Shown: positions 27,746-37,898 of the stretch, one piece after another
Position numbering within the stretch: position 1 is the first letter of the stretch
Layout: each line of letters opens with the position of its first letter
Assembly: GCA_016713985.1 (NCBI GenBank)
Contig: JADJOD010000026.1
Location: 32,598 to 96,597 of the forward strand
DNA from: Lewinellaceae bacterium
Lineage (GTDB): Bacteria; Bacteroidota; Bacteroidia; Chitinophagales; Saprospiraceae
Length of the DNA stretch: 64,000 nucleotides
Direction: 5' to 3'
Position numbers and translations under genes: made by a program
Notes under the pieces: generated by a model
What the model was told of the DNA's origin: nothing
What the model saw: the letters and a program-made list of their open reading frames with translations, nothing else
Database searches by the model: none

Positions 27746-27773
27746 TTGCTGCCCAAACATTTCTATACCTTCG
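27746..27773 (+). promoter_or_regulatory. Bacteroidota-type promoter upstream of YfhO gene
   Basis: TTG at 27746-27748, 17-bp spacer, TACCTTCG at 27766-27773; 48 bp before the ATG. Shares the -7 core with the preceding promoter. Confidence 0.5.
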
Positions 27774-27821
27774 CCCCGATTCCGCTTTAAGCCAACTTTA
27801 CCACGTCATACCCGATTTGTC

Positions 27822-30365
27822 ATGGATTTTAAAAAATTGATTCCCCACCTGATCGCTGTCGGAGCCCTTTTGCTGGTTTCGGCCCTTTATTTTGCACCCA
27901 ATGCGTTTAACGGCAAGGTATTGCCACAACCCGATAACGACAAGGCGCGAGGAATGTCTACTGAAATTCGCGGCTATGTAGAAAAAGAGGGCAAAACGCC
28001 GCTTTGGACGAACAGCGCGTTTGGCGGTATGCCGGGTTATCAGATCTATTCGCCGGTGAAAGGCAACCTGACCACTCCGGTGTACAAAACCATTTTTTTG
28101 TGGACGGATTACACCGCCGCCTGGGCGCAGGTATTTGCAGCGATGCTTTGTATGTATCTGTTGATCAGTTCTTTAAAAGCCGACTGGAGGGTAGCGGTGT
28201 TCGGCGCCCTGGCTTACGGCATCACCTCCTACAACGTGGATATTCTGGAGGCAGGGCACTCCACCAAAATGGCCGCACTGGCTTTGGCGCCGGGTGTATT
28301 AGCCGGGTTTGTGCTGGTGTTTAACGGGCGTTTGTTGCTGGGCGGCGGACTGGCTGCTTTGTTTATTGCGATGCAGTTGTACGCCAACCACGTGCAGATC
28401 ACGTATTATACCCTGCTTATTTCCGGCATCTATTACCTCACACAACTGGTCGATTCCTTTCGCCACAAAACTTTTAAAAACTGGGGTAAAGCGCTTATAG
28501 TCAGCAGTTTGGCCATAGTCATCGGTCTTGCCTGCAACCTGTCCCGGTTGTGGCCGACCTACGAATACAGCAAAGAAACCATTCGTGGCAAATCCGAACT
28601 GGCCAGTAAGGGGGACAAAGGCGACGGCCTGGACAAGGATTATTTGTTCGGCTGGAGTTACGGCGTGCGTGAAAGTTTCACCCTCATCGTTCCACATTTT
28701 GCGGGCGGCGGCGCCAACGAATCGTATAAGAATACCCAACTGTACAAAACATTTATCACCAAATACAGCCAGCAACTCCCGGCACAACAAGCCGAACGGC
28801 AAACCGCTGGCCTGATGTACGCCGGCGACCAGCCTTTTGTGGGCACGGCGATTTACTTCGGCGCCATCGTTTGTTTTCTTTTTATTCTGGGTATGTTTCT
28901 TGTGCCGGGTAATGTAAAATGGTGGCTGACGGCCGCCGGCCTGTTCATGGTGTCGCTTGCCTGGGGAAAGAACTTTTTCCTGAACGATATTCTGTACGAC
29001 TATTTTCCGTTTTTTAATAAATTTCGAGCCGTTTCCATGGCCCTGGGGCCCGGACAATTGTGTTTTGCGGTGCTGGCTGCGATGGGTTTGCAAAAATTAG
29101 GCGACCCGGATATCGCCCATGAACGCAAAAAAAGGGCGCTCTGGATCGCCGCCGGCGCCTCGCTCCTGTGGTGCCTGATCGCCATCGGAATGGCGCCCGA
29201 CGCGGGCGTAAACGACGAAATGCTCGCTCAGGCGCCCGATCTGCTGAACGCCCTGCAACAGGACCGTTCGGCTATGGTGCGCAGCGATGCCTTCCGGTCG
29301 ATGGGATTTATTCTGGCAGCTTCGGCCTTGATCTGGTTCTACCTGAAGGGGAGTTTAAAAGCGGGTATGATGGTGGGAGCCGTTGCCCTGCTTGCGTTGA
29401 CCGACCATTGGCTGGTGTGTAACCGTACACTTTCTTCCGATAATTACGAAACCAAACGGGAAGCCACCGCGCCACCCGAAGAAGCGGCGTACGACAAACA
29501 AATTAAACAGGACAAAGATCTTTTTTACCGGGTGCTCGACTACAGCCGTGGAAAAATGACCGGAAACGCCACCACGTCCTATTTTCACAAAAGTATGAGC
29601 GGCTATCACGCCGCCAAACTCCAGCGTTACCAGGAAGTGGTGGAGAAATATTTCGGCGACGTGTATCCTCAGGATGAACGATTCCTGCCCGGCATCCTGC
29701 AAATGGCGGGGATTTTTAACGTAAAATACGTGGTAAAACCGACCGGAGAAGTGGTGCCCAATCCGGCCGCTTTGGGCAACGCCTGGTTCGTAAACGGTTG
29801 GAAATCAGTGCCGGACGCGGATGAAGAGTTAAACGCCCTCGGCAGACTCAACGCCCGGGACACCGCCGTCGTCCAGCAATCTTTTGCAGATGCGCTTGGC
29901 AACCTGAATATTCAACCCGACAGCACGGCGACGATCCGGCTCAGCAGTTATTACCCCGATAAAATGGAGTACGAGTATTCGGCAAAAACGGACCAACTCG
30001 CCGTGTTTTCGGAAATGTACTACCCACCTGCAAAAGGCTGGAAATGTTACCTCAACGGCCAGCCGACGGGCGATTTTATCAAAGCGGATTACCTGCTCCG
30101 TGCCATACGCCTGCCCGCCGGGCAAAACATGAAACTCGAAATGCGTTTTGAACCGCGCTCTTTTTACCTCGGCGAAACGGTTTCTTCCGGCGCATCCATC
30201 CTGGTGTTGCTGCTGTTTTTCGGCGGTTTGTTCTTCTGGTACCGGAAAAACCCGTTGACCGACCCGAACAGCCTTGTGAATATAGCACCGGAAAAAGAAG
30301 AACGCCCCGTAGCGCGCACCACACCTCCTGCTCCGGCAAAAGCAGGGCAAAAGAAAAGAAAATAA
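27822..30365 (+). CDS. YfhO-family multi-pass membrane protein
   Basis: 847 residues, about a dozen hydrophobic segments from LIAVGALLLVSALYF to ILVLLLFFGGLFFW, with a large soluble portion from about 540 to 780. The first periplasmic loop has the family hallmark PQPDNDKARGMSTEI and LWTNSAFGGMPGYQ. YfhO proteins belong to the GT-C-like membrane glycosyltransferase superfamily; in Firmicutes they glycosylate lipoteichoic acid, but the Bacteroidota substrate is not known. The C-terminal tail is a short Lys/Pro-rich cytoplasmic end. Confidence 0.85.
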   Translation: MDFKKLIPHLIAVGALLLVSALYFAPNAFNGKVLPQPDNDKARGMSTEIRGYVEKEGKTPLWTNSAFGGMPGYQIYSPVKGNLTTPVYKTIFLWTDYTAAWAQVFAAMLCMYLLISSLKADWRVAVFGALAYGITSYNVDILEAGHSTKMAALALAPGVLAGFVLVFNGRLLLGGGLAALFIAMQLYANHVQITYYTLLISGIYYLTQLVDSFRHKTFKNWGKALIVSSLAIVIGLACNLSRLWPTYEYSKETIRGKSELASKGDKGDGLDKDYLFGWSYGVRESFTLIVPHFAGGGANESYKNTQLYKTFITKYSQQLPAQQAERQTAGLMYAGDQPFVGTAIYFGAIVCFLFILGMFLVPGNVKWWLTAAGLFMVSLAWGKNFFLNDILYDYFPFFNKFRAVSMALGPGQLCFAVLAAMGLQKLGDPDIAHERKKRALWIAAGASLLWCLIAIGMAPDAGVNDEMLAQAPDLLNALQQDRSAMVRSDAFRSMGFILAASALIWFYLKGSLKAGMMVGAVALLALTDHWLVCNRTLSSDNYETKREATAPPEEAAYDKQIKQDKDLFYRVLDYSRGKMTGNATTSYFHKSMSGYHAAKLQRYQEVVEKYFGDVYPQDERFLPGILQMAGIFNVKYVVKPTGEVVPNPAALGNAWFVNGWKSVPDADEELNALGRLNARDTAVVQQSFADALGNLNIQPDSTATIRLSSYYPDKMEYEYSAKTDQLAVFSEMYYPPAKGWKCYLNGQPTGDFIKADYLLRAIRLPAGQNMKLEMRFEPRSFYLGETVSSGASILVLLLFFGGLFFWYRKNPLTDPNSLVNIAPEKEERPVARTTPPAPAKAGQKKRK

Positions 30366-30389
30366 GCGGCTTGATAATCAAGCAGTTAC

Positions 30390-30438
30390 AAAATAAAGCC
30401 GGTGAAGTTCCATGAGGAAACTCCACCGGCTTTATTTT
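30390..30438. terminator. Bidirectional terminator
   Basis: Fifteen-bp perfect arms (AAAATAAAGCCGGTG and complement) with an A run on one side and a T run on the other, between YfhO (+) and pgk (-). Confidence 0.85.
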
Positions 30439-30483
30439 AAAGTCATACCGAATGCCGCAATGACAATCAATGGCGTACAATCA

Positions 30484-31694
<1,211 letters not shown>

Positions 31695-31698
<4 letters not shown>

Positions 31699-31979
31699 GT
31701 TGTTATGGAAAACTCGTTTTGCTTAAAATAAGTGGTCAGTTCCTTATTCAACAACGCCCTGGCTTTCGCTTTTACGGATTCATAAGGAACTCCCTCGCCT
31801 TTGTCCAATTGCTGGAGGCCGGTCTCCACCAATGCTTTTTCCTTCTCCGAAATTTCTTTCCACCAGTCACCTTTGTTCACCAGTGCATGAAAATGATCTG
31901 CGATTTCCTGAAGCACCTCCCTGTCTTCCGTTTCGACAATGAGCTTGAGGAGATTTATTTTTAGATCGGATGTGGTCAT
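31695..31979 (-). CDS. Small antitoxin-like protein coupled to pgk
   Basis: 94 residues. The segment ISEKEKALVETGLQQLDKGEGVPYESVKAKARALL resembles the DNA-binding-adjacent end of small addiction-module (antitoxin) components, where D.G.G.....V is conserved. No toxin follows; pgk is immediately downstream with an ATGA overlap. A CAAAAATA at 31997-32004 (minus strand TATTTTTG) could be a -7 promoter element. Orphan antitoxin or regulator; the assignment is weak. Confidence 0.5.
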
Positions 31980-32009
31980 TTTTGCTGAATTTTACACAAA
32001 AATACGGTT

Positions 32010-32486
32010 TTATTCCATGTGCTCATATTTTTCAACACTGACCACCTGCTCGTTTTCAAAGGTCAATTTTAATTCGTGAAACGCCCATCCGAATCCTGCA
32101 CCTGAAACTCCCATGTCATACATCCAGACATCTGTCGTGTCTCCTCTGGTCGGTTCTCCAATAATTTTGACCACTTCATTTTTGTTTTTTCCTTCCAACA
32201 ACCTGCTTTTTATCAAGTCTTCTTTCATTTCATGTCTTGATTCTGTATCAGCGCTCCATTTTATATGATCAAATTTTTGTTCCGGTGTCCTATCGGCATA
32301 AGTAAACAAGCCGATCATCAGTCCATACATTATTATCGGGGCAGCAATCAACGTGCCGCCGAGCGCCCATAAATTTCTGTTTTTTTCGTTGGCGGCTTTG
32401 CCTTTCAACAACCATTTAATCAGAAAAAATACGGGTATTCCAATCAACAAATGGATAACCAGATTACCAACTGCCATAACACACAC
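32010..32486 (-). CDS. Membrane protein with SmpA/BamE-like periplasmic end
   Basis: 158 residues; MAVGNLV at 32477 is an alternative start. Two transmembrane segments (VIHLLIGIPVFFLIKWLL and LIAAPIIMYGLMIGLF), then a C-terminal domain with SRLLEGKNKNEVVKIIGEPTRGD...WMYDMG, the pattern of the small SmpA/OmlA-type fold. The GC content is lower than its neighbours. Function unknown. Confidence 0.6.
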   Translation of the reverse strand: MCVMAVGNLVIHLLIGIPVFFLIKWLLKGKAANEKNRNLWALGGTLIAAPIIMYGLMIGLFTYADRTPEQKFDHIKWSADTESRHEMKEDLIKSRLLEGKNKNEVVKIIGEPTRGDTTDVWMYDMGVSGAGFGWAFHELKLTFENEQVVSVEKYEHME

Positions 32487-32501
32487 CTTAGTACGTTAAA
32501 A

Positions 32502-32589
32502 CATGAGTTCATCCTGAATTTTGAAAAGTGCCTTCTGATGTTTTACCCGTCGGAGTGTTCGAATTTTCAAAGTTCGGAATGAACTCATG
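32502..32589. repeat. 88-bp inverted-repeat element (MITE-like)
   Basis: Arms 32502-32527 and 32564-32589 pair at 23 of 26 positions around a 36-bp centre, in the gap between a membrane protein gene and gap. Outer end CATGAGTTCAT. No coding capacity; could be a small mobile repeat or a terminator of unusual size. Confidence 0.55.
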
Positions 32590-32629
32590 ACGAAATGCCA
32601 ATGAGCCGAATCACATTAGCACATTAATA

Positions 32630-33622
32630 TCAAACCATCGCGCACAGTTGCGCCAAACGCGCCGAATACCCGGCTTCGTTGTCGTACCAGCCCACGATGC
32701 GGCAGGTATTGCCGTTTACCTGGGTCAGCGGCGCGTCGAAGATCACCGAGTGGGTGTTGCGCACGATGTCGCTTGACACAATTTCATCTGTGTTGTATTC
32801 CAGAATACCCTTCAGGTGGCCGTCAGCCGCTGCTTTAAAAACAGCGTTGATTTCTTCCACCGTCGCGGCTTTTTTGATCGTGCAGACGCAGTCGGTGATC
32901 GAGCCGGTTGCGACCGGGATGCGGAGCGAATGTGCGGCGATTTTACCTTTGAGGTGCGGCGCCACCATCGTCACGGCTTTTGCCGCGCCAGTGCTGGTCG
33001 GTACGATGTTTTGCGCGGCTGCGCGGGCGCGGCGCAGGTCTTTATGTGGGGCGTCCTGCAGGTTTTGGTCGGCAGTGTAGGCGTGTATGGTATTCATAAA
33101 AAACTGCTCTACGCCGAAAGCTTTGTCCAAAACCATAATCATCGGCACGAGGCAGTTGGTGGTGCAGGAAGCGTTGGAAATGATGAGGTCGGTATCTTTG
33201 ATTTGGTCGGCGTTGGCGCCGATGACAAAGGTTGGCACGTCGTCGGCTTTCGGCGGGGCGGACAGGATGACGCGTTTGGCGCCCGCTTGCAAGTGCAGGC
33301 CCGCCTTTTCCTTGTCGAGGAAAATACCGGTACATTCGAGCACTACGTCGACACCCATGGCCGCCCAAGGCAGTTCGGCGGGGTTTTTCACGGCGAGGCC
33401 CGCGATTTTATTGCCGTTCACGGTGATCGAGTTGTCGTCGGCAGTCACGGTTCCGTCAAAACGGCCGTGCATGGTGTCGTATTTGAGCAGGTGAGCCAGG
33501 GTATGGTTGTCCGTGAGGTCGTTGATAGCCACCACTTCTACATTGGGGTCTTTCACGAGGTTGCGGAAGGTCAGACGACCGATACGGCCAAAGCCGTTGA
33601 TGGCGATGCGTTTTTTTGCCAT
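32630..33622 (-). CDS. gap: Glyceraldehyde-3-phosphate dehydrogenase, type I
   Basis: 330 residues. NAD-binding INGFGRIGR at 8-16, catalytic Cys153 in SNASCTTN, and the family end SVIFDAPLTQ, VGWYDNEAGYSARL. Converts glyceraldehyde-3-phosphate to 1,3-bisphosphoglycerate, the step before pgk, which lies about 900 bp downstream. A separate promoter is seen 72 bp upstream of the start. Confidence 0.98.
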   Translation of the reverse strand: MAKKRIAINGFGRIGRLTFRNLVKDPNVEVVAINDLTDNHTLAHLLKYDTMHGRFDGTVTADDNSITVNGNKIAGLAVKNPAELPWAAMGVDVVLECTGIFLDKEKAGLHLQAGAKRVILSAPPKADDVPTFVIGANADQIKDTDLIISNASCTTNCLVPMIMVLDKAFGVEQFFMNTIHAYTADQNLQDAPHKDLRRARAAAQNIVPTSTGAAKAVTMVAPHLKGKIAAHSLRIPVATGSITDCVCTIKKAATVEEINAVFKAAADGHLKGILEYNTDEIVSSDIVRNTHSVIFDAPLTQVNGNTCRIVGWYDNEAGYSARLAQLCAMV

Positions 33623-33693
33623 GATTGTTTTGTTATTTGTATGTATTACAAGTTGTTGACAAGTGTGTCACGCCAGGGGCATGATTAGCGGCG

Positions 33694-33724
33694 CAAAAGT
33701 AGAAGATTGCCCTTTCATTTTCAA
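33694..33724 (-). promoter_or_regulatory. Bacteroidota-type promoter of gap
   Basis: On the minus strand: TTG (33722-33724), 20-bp spacer, TACTTTTG (33694-33701). This is a full match to TTG-N19-23-TAnnTTTG. The -33 TTG overlaps the stop codon of mqnA, so gap can be transcribed independently of the menaquinone genes. Confidence 0.65.
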
Positions 33725-34497
33725 ACTACCGCTGCAACTGTGTTCCGGTGCAATCGGTAGCCGTTTTCACCCGCCAGCATACCGAGGAAATGGTTCAGCG
33801 CGACCCATTTGGGTTCGTCCAGTTCGTAACTGATGTTCTCCCGAAAGTACTTTTCCAGGTCAAAACCGGGCATGGTGGGCAGTATTTTTATCAATTCGGG
33901 GATATGATCGAGCCCGATTTGTAAAGCGGCGTTGAACCTGCCGAGCAGTTCCGGGTGCAGCGGTTTTACACTCACCCAGGCGGCAAAAACAAACGGCAGC
34001 CCGGTCCAGGCAGCCCAGGCCTCCCCGAGGTCATACACAAACGGAAAACACCCGTGTTGCCCGATTGCCCGGTCGCCGATGATCAATCCGGCCGTATCAC
34101 CCTGTATTTTCGATTCGTAGCCGGGCGTTGCGGGGATAAATTCCGGTTGAATTTTCCAGTACCGCGCGCAAAGCAACTGCGTCAGCGCCACCGACGTACG
34201 GGAATGAAAATCGAGGTAGACCTTTTTGATTTCCGACACCGGGCGTTCGGAAAAAAGGCAAACCGTCTGTACCGTACCCGTGGAGCCGATACAAAAATCA
34301 GACACTAAGTAAGCCTGGGGCAATTCGGGGATGATCGCTACCGGGGTGAGTGCAAGATCGGCTTCTCCGGAAAGCAGTTTTTGGGCACAAACAGAGGGAA
34401 TATCAAGACTCAGGTCAATCATACCGGCCATATCGCTGCGGAAAAGTCCGTAGATAAAAGGCTTGGTATTCAAATAACTGACTGCGGAGAGGCGCAT
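33721..34497 (-). CDS. mqnA: Chorismate dehydratase MqnA (futalosine menaquinone pathway)
   Basis: 258 residues from MRLSAVSYLNTKPF at 34497; the frame opens 16 codons earlier without conservation. The SAVSYLNTKPF start, LSGEADLALTPVA and GLIIGDRA segments are those of MqnA/DUF178 proteins, which remove water from chorismate to give 3-enolpyruvylbenzoate. In the same strand and group as mqnE, with only a phosphatase gene between. Confidence 0.9.
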   Translation of the reverse strand: MRLSAVSYLNTKPFIYGLFRSDMAGMIDLSLDIPSVCAQKLLSGEADLALTPVAIIPELPQAYLVSDFCIGSTGTVQTVCLFSERPVSEIKKVYLDFHSRTSVALTQLLCARYWKIQPEFIPATPGYESKIQGDTAGLIIGDRAIGQHGCFPFVYDLGEAWAAWTGLPFVFAAWVSVKPLHPELLGRFNAALQIGLDHIPELIKILPTMPGFDLEKYFRENISYELDEPKWVALNHFLGMLAGENGYRLHRNTVAAVV

Positions 34498-34541
34498 CTG
34501 TAGTATTGTTGGTGGCAAAGAAGAAAGCGACTGAATTGATC

Positions 34542-35156
34542 TCAAATCGCAAGTTCCGCCAGGTGGCTGGTATCGTTCTCTGATTCAAATACAAACATAT
34601 CATCTTGAAAATGAATCACATAGAGACCCGTATTGGAATGTTCTATTTTTTCCATGTCGGCCGGACTCCAACCTTTGAGCATCGCAATCAGGCAGCGAAG
34701 GGTCCGGCCGTGGGTGGCTACCAGGATGTGGTTTTCGGGCCGGGTTTTGATCCATTCGATAAATCGCCCCACCCGTTCCCGGAGTTGGCGAGCGGTTTCT
34801 CCATTTGGCAGAGAGGCGTCTAAGTTTCCGTTTTTCCATGCTGCGATCATTTGCCGGAACAATGCCACCCGTTCCGGGGTGGAAGGCAAGCCTTCATGAG
34901 CGCCCCAGCAAATTTCGTTAATATCCGCAGTTTGAATCCAGGGAATACCTCGTTCGATAAACCCGCGAACAGTCTGATGTGTTCGTTTCAGTCCGGAAGT
35001 CACAACCAATTGAAAATCAATATCTTCAAATGCCTGAAAAAATGCGCGGGCCTGTTCGAGTCCCGTTTCATTCAACTCCGTATCGACGCCGCTGCCCTGC
35101 ACGATCCCAAGTCTGTTAAATTCCGTTTCGCCGTGGCGAAGAATGTATAGTGTCAT
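34542..35156 (-). CDS. Histidine phosphatase family protein
   Basis: 204 residues from MTLYILRHGETEFN at 35156 (RHG motif at residues 7-9, catalytic His8). Later LNETGLEQARAFF, the ATHGRT motif with the second catalytic His, and ENHILVATHG confirm the phosphoglycerate mutase-like fold. Substrate unknown. Sits between mqnE and mqnA on the same strand, so a role in the futalosine route or a shared promoter is possible. The longer frame up to 35183 is encoded by a tandem repeat and was not used. Confidence 0.85.
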   Translation of the reverse strand: MTLYILRHGETEFNRLGIVQGSGVDTELNETGLEQARAFFQAFEDIDFQLVVTSGLKRTHQTVRGFIERGIPWIQTADINEICWGAHEGLPSTPERVALFRQMIAAWKNGNLDASLPNGETARQLRERVGRFIEWIKTRPENHILVATHGRTLRCLIAMLKGWSPADMEKIEHSNTGLYVIHFQDDMFVFESENDTSHLAELAI

Positions 35157-35200
35157 TGTTGGGATTGTTAGCATTGTTAGCATTGTTGGGTATTGTTGGG
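35155..35200. repeat. Short tandem 9-bp repeats at a start codon
   Basis: Five copies of a 9-mer, ATTGTTGGG or ATTGTTAGC, in the order GGG, AGC, AGC, GGG, (T), GGG, directly upstream of and touching the phosphatase start. The unit length is a multiple of three, so copy changes would keep frame in any upstream extension. Confidence 0.6.
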
Positions 35201-35265
35201 ATTGGTCTTGGCTTTATTGGGGGGTGACAAAAATGACTCCGGGCAAGAATGGCGATTAACGACGA

Positions 35266-36474
35266 TCAGCCCCGATCCACCACCGGCAGTTCGATATAAC
35301 CCCGCCAGTGTTTGTCATCTTCAAAAACCTTATCGGTATAGTCTTCCAGGACCCGGTATAATGTGTCCCGTTCGACCGGCCTGCGCCCGACCCTGCGGAT
35401 CATATCCACCAGTTCCTGCGTGCTGAGTGCGGGATTTTGCTCTTCAGAGCCCGCCATCGAGTAAATTTTTGTGGTATCGTCTATCGTGCCGTCCATATCG
35501 TCGACGCCGAAAGCGAGCGACATTTGCGCCACATTCCGGCCGATCATGGGCCAGTAGGCTTTGACGTGGTCGAAGTTGTCGAGGTAAATCCGGCTGATCG
35601 CGTAATTGCGGAGGTCTTCCACCGTGGTACTTTCGGGCAGGTGGCTCATTTGATTCTCCTGGTTCCTGAATTTCAGCGGAATAAAGGTCTGGAAACCGCC
35701 CGTTTTGTCCTGCAGGTTGCGCAGGCGTTCGAGGTGATCGACACGGTGGCGCCATTGTTCGATGTGGCCGTACAACATGGTTGCATTCGAACGCATACCC
35801 AGTTCGTGCCATATTTCGTGGATTCGAAGCCATTGTTCCGCGTCGCATTTATCTGCGGCGATCTGCTCCCTGATCTCGGGGTGAAAAATTTCCGCTCCTC
35901 CACCCGGCAGGCTGTCGACTCCGGCCTCCCGGATCATCCGCATACCTTCTTCGTAGGAGACTTTGGCTTTTTTAAAAATGTAGTGAAACTCTACCGGAGT
36001 GAGGGCTTTTACGTGCAAATCGGGGCGGTGTTCCTTGATTTTTTTAAAAAATTCGAGGTAAAACGGCAGGTCGTACTGCGGCAACACGCCGCCGACAATG
36101 TGTACTTCCGTTACCGGCTGACCGTCGTAACGGCGGACGATATCGAGCATTTCTTCCATCGAAAAAGCCCAGGACGACGGATCGTTTCGTTGTTTGATCA
36201 GCCGCGAATAGGAGCAAAACTTGCAGTCATAAACGCACAGGTTGGTGGGTTCGATGTGGAAATTCCGGTTAAAAAAAGTCTGGTCGCCGTTTTTTTGCTC
36301 CCGGATGTAGTTGGCCAGTACACCGGCGTAGGCAAGTTCGGCTTCCTGAAAAAGAAAAACGCCTTCGTCGAAGGTAATTCGCTGGTTGTCCGCAACTTTT
36401 TGTGCAATAAAACGCCGGTCAGCGTCGATATTTTTGTTGTCGAGCAGGATGCCGAGTTGTTCTGTTCCACGCAT
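35266..36474 (-). CDS. mqnE: Aminofutalosine synthase MqnE (radical SAM)
   Basis: 402 residues. Radical SAM cluster motif CVYDCKFC with cysteines at 80, 84 and 87, preceded by HIEPTNLC. Further MqnE segments: LPGGGAEIF, MRSNATMLYGH and FIPLKFRNQ. Forms aminofutalosine from 3-enolpyruvylbenzoate and SAM, the step after MqnA. The two other pathway genes (mqnB or mqnC) are not in the window. MqnC is less likely because of the GGGAEIF segment. Confidence 0.92.
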   Translation of the reverse strand: MRGTEQLGILLDNKNIDADRRFIAQKVADNQRITFDEGVFLFQEAELAYAGVLANYIREQKNGDQTFFNRNFHIEPTNLCVYDCKFCSYSRLIKQRNDPSSWAFSMEEMLDIVRRYDGQPVTEVHIVGGVLPQYDLPFYLEFFKKIKEHRPDLHVKALTPVEFHYIFKKAKVSYEEGMRMIREAGVDSLPGGGAEIFHPEIREQIAADKCDAEQWLRIHEIWHELGMRSNATMLYGHIEQWRHRVDHLERLRNLQDKTGGFQTFIPLKFRNQENQMSHLPESTTVEDLRNYAISRIYLDNFDHVKAYWPMIGRNVAQMSLAFGVDDMDGTIDDTTKIYSMAGSEEQNPALSTQELVDMIRRVGRRPVERDTLYRVLEDYTDKVFEDDKHWRGYIELPVVDRG

Positions 36475-36493
36475 GGGCGAATGTTGATTTCCA

Positions 36494-36520
36494 ACAAAAA
36501 ACCCCGCAAACGGGGCTTTG
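36494..36520 (-). terminator. Terminator of the upstream glycosyltransferase gene
   Basis: On the minus strand CCCCG-TTTG-CGGGG followed by TTTTTTG, 14 bp past the stop of the gene at 36534. It separates that gene from mqnE, whose promoter must then lie in the remaining ~20 bp or overlap the hairpin. Confidence 0.7.
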
Positions 36521-36533
36521 TTCAGTACCTTGA

Positions 36534-37691
36534 TCAGACAGTGGCAAATTTTATAAGTTCCATCAATTTTTTTGCGTTTTCCCGGTTTGAAAACTCCATT
36601 TCCAGCACCAGCCTGCGTTCTTCAATTTTCCTTTGTTCAAAAGGAGCGTTGATCAGCGCCTCCACTGTCTGGCGAATGGCGTTGGCTGAGTTGCGCACAT
36701 AACAGAGTTTGGAAAGCCCCGTGCCGCTCACCATATGATCGTTAACAATGCAAAAACGCCCCCGAAACAAGGCATTGATCAGTTTCAGTTTGATGCCGGA
36801 AGCCTGGAAAGAAACAAGCAGGTTGATATGTGCCTTGGCAATGATGTTGTTCATTTCTTTTTCTTCCGGGTTCTCCACCAGCCGGACGTTTTCGTGCAAC
36901 TGTACCAGGTCGCGCAGACGCGCGGGCGGGGCCATGCCGGCGATAACAAACGGGACGTCTATTTTTGAAAACACATTTTCGATCAGCCAGATGGCGGCGC
37001 GCTCGTTGTCGGGCACACTCAGTTTTCCGTGAAAAAGGGCGTATTCTCCCCTGCCCGGCAGACTTTCCACCTGGTCGTTGGGGTGGAATGCCGGAATGTA
37101 GTGGGTATTTGCTTTCATTTCGCGGTAATATGCGGCGTCCGTCGTCGAGATGGCGATGATCTCATCGGCGTGCAACACAACTTTGGGCTCGATGCGTTGC
37201 AACTTGATACTTTCCAGAAAATAATAGCTCTTTTCAAAAACTTCCGTCGGCGGAGTCAGGCGCGAAAGACTCTCGTAATACTGCCACTCGATGTTGTGCA
37301 TCCGAAGTAACTTCTGGCGGCCGCGCAGGCGTTTGTGCCAGACATAAGAGGCCGTGTGTATGCCTTCGAACAAAATCGGGTAGTTATCCCGGCGCAAACG
37401 TTTGATCAGGGCGCGACTTTGCCGGGAACGCATGATAAACGGAATCGGGCTGACCTGGTAGAACAACGAACGGCTCCGCTTATAATAATGTACTTCATGG
37501 CAGTATTTTTCCAATTCCGGCTGCGGCGTCCGCTCTCCGTATTGAAAACAGTGAAGAATGATCTTTACACCCTGCTCGTGGAGCGCCTTTATTTGGTTAA
37601 AAATAAGGATTACCCCTCCGTAGTTTGCAGGATATGGAATATCAAAAGAAACGATGTGCAGATACATTACGGGAATAGAGGAGTCAGACAC
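36534..37691 (-). CDS. Glycosyltransferase (GT4-like)
   Basis: 385 residues. N-terminal IVSFDIPYPANYGGV with the Gly-rich sugar-acceptor loop of GT-B enzymes, then a middle LFHGKLSVPDNERAAIWLIENV and C-terminal VSFQASGIKLKLINALFRGRFCIVND, which stands where the donor-binding EX7E usually is but has no clear two-Glu motif. Closest in layout to GT4 proteins of Bacteroidota; a second ATG gives MYLHIVSFD. Not part of the main polysaccharide operon. Donor and acceptor unknown. Confidence 0.75.
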   Translation of the reverse strand: MSDSSIPVMYLHIVSFDIPYPANYGGVILIFNQIKALHEQGVKIILHCFQYGERTPQPELEKYCHEVHYYKRSRSLFYQVSPIPFIMRSRQSRALIKRLRRDNYPILFEGIHTASYVWHKRLRGRQKLLRMHNIEWQYYESLSRLTPPTEVFEKSYYFLESIKLQRIEPKVVLHADEIIAISTTDAAYYREMKANTHYIPAFHPNDQVESLPGRGEYALFHGKLSVPDNERAAIWLIENVFSKIDVPFVIAGMAPPARLRDLVQLHENVRLVENPEEKEMNNIIAKAHINLLVSFQASGIKLKLINALFRGRFCIVNDHMVSGTGLSKLCYVRNSANAIRQTVEALINAPFEQRKIEERRLVLEMEFSNRENAKKLMELIKFATV

Positions 37692-37898
37692 GGGGATGTA
37701 TGTAGCAATAACAACAAAAATCGGGGCAAAGATAGGTTGTTTTTTGCAGGCATTTCATTCTATGGCGTTGTGCAAAAGCAGAAAAAAATTTTCCCTTTTC
37801 ATTTGTTTATTATTTGGCGAAGTACATACCTTAGGGAAATTTTCAGGCATAGCCTGATTCGTCTTTCCAAATCATATTGTTCACTAAAACTGAGGCTT

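Noticed and set aside
32816..33688. A 290-residue open frame on the + strand over gap
   Set aside because: Antisense to a full-length, motif-complete GAPDH.
35437..36702. A 421-residue open frame on the + strand over mqnE
   Set aside because: mqnE has all radical SAM and family motifs in the other frame; this frame has none.
37335..37898. N-terminal extension of the small HTH-like ORF
   Set aside because: Overlaps the 5' part of the minus-strand glycosyltransferase and its promoter region and lacks coding character; the ATG at 37899 fits the domain start.
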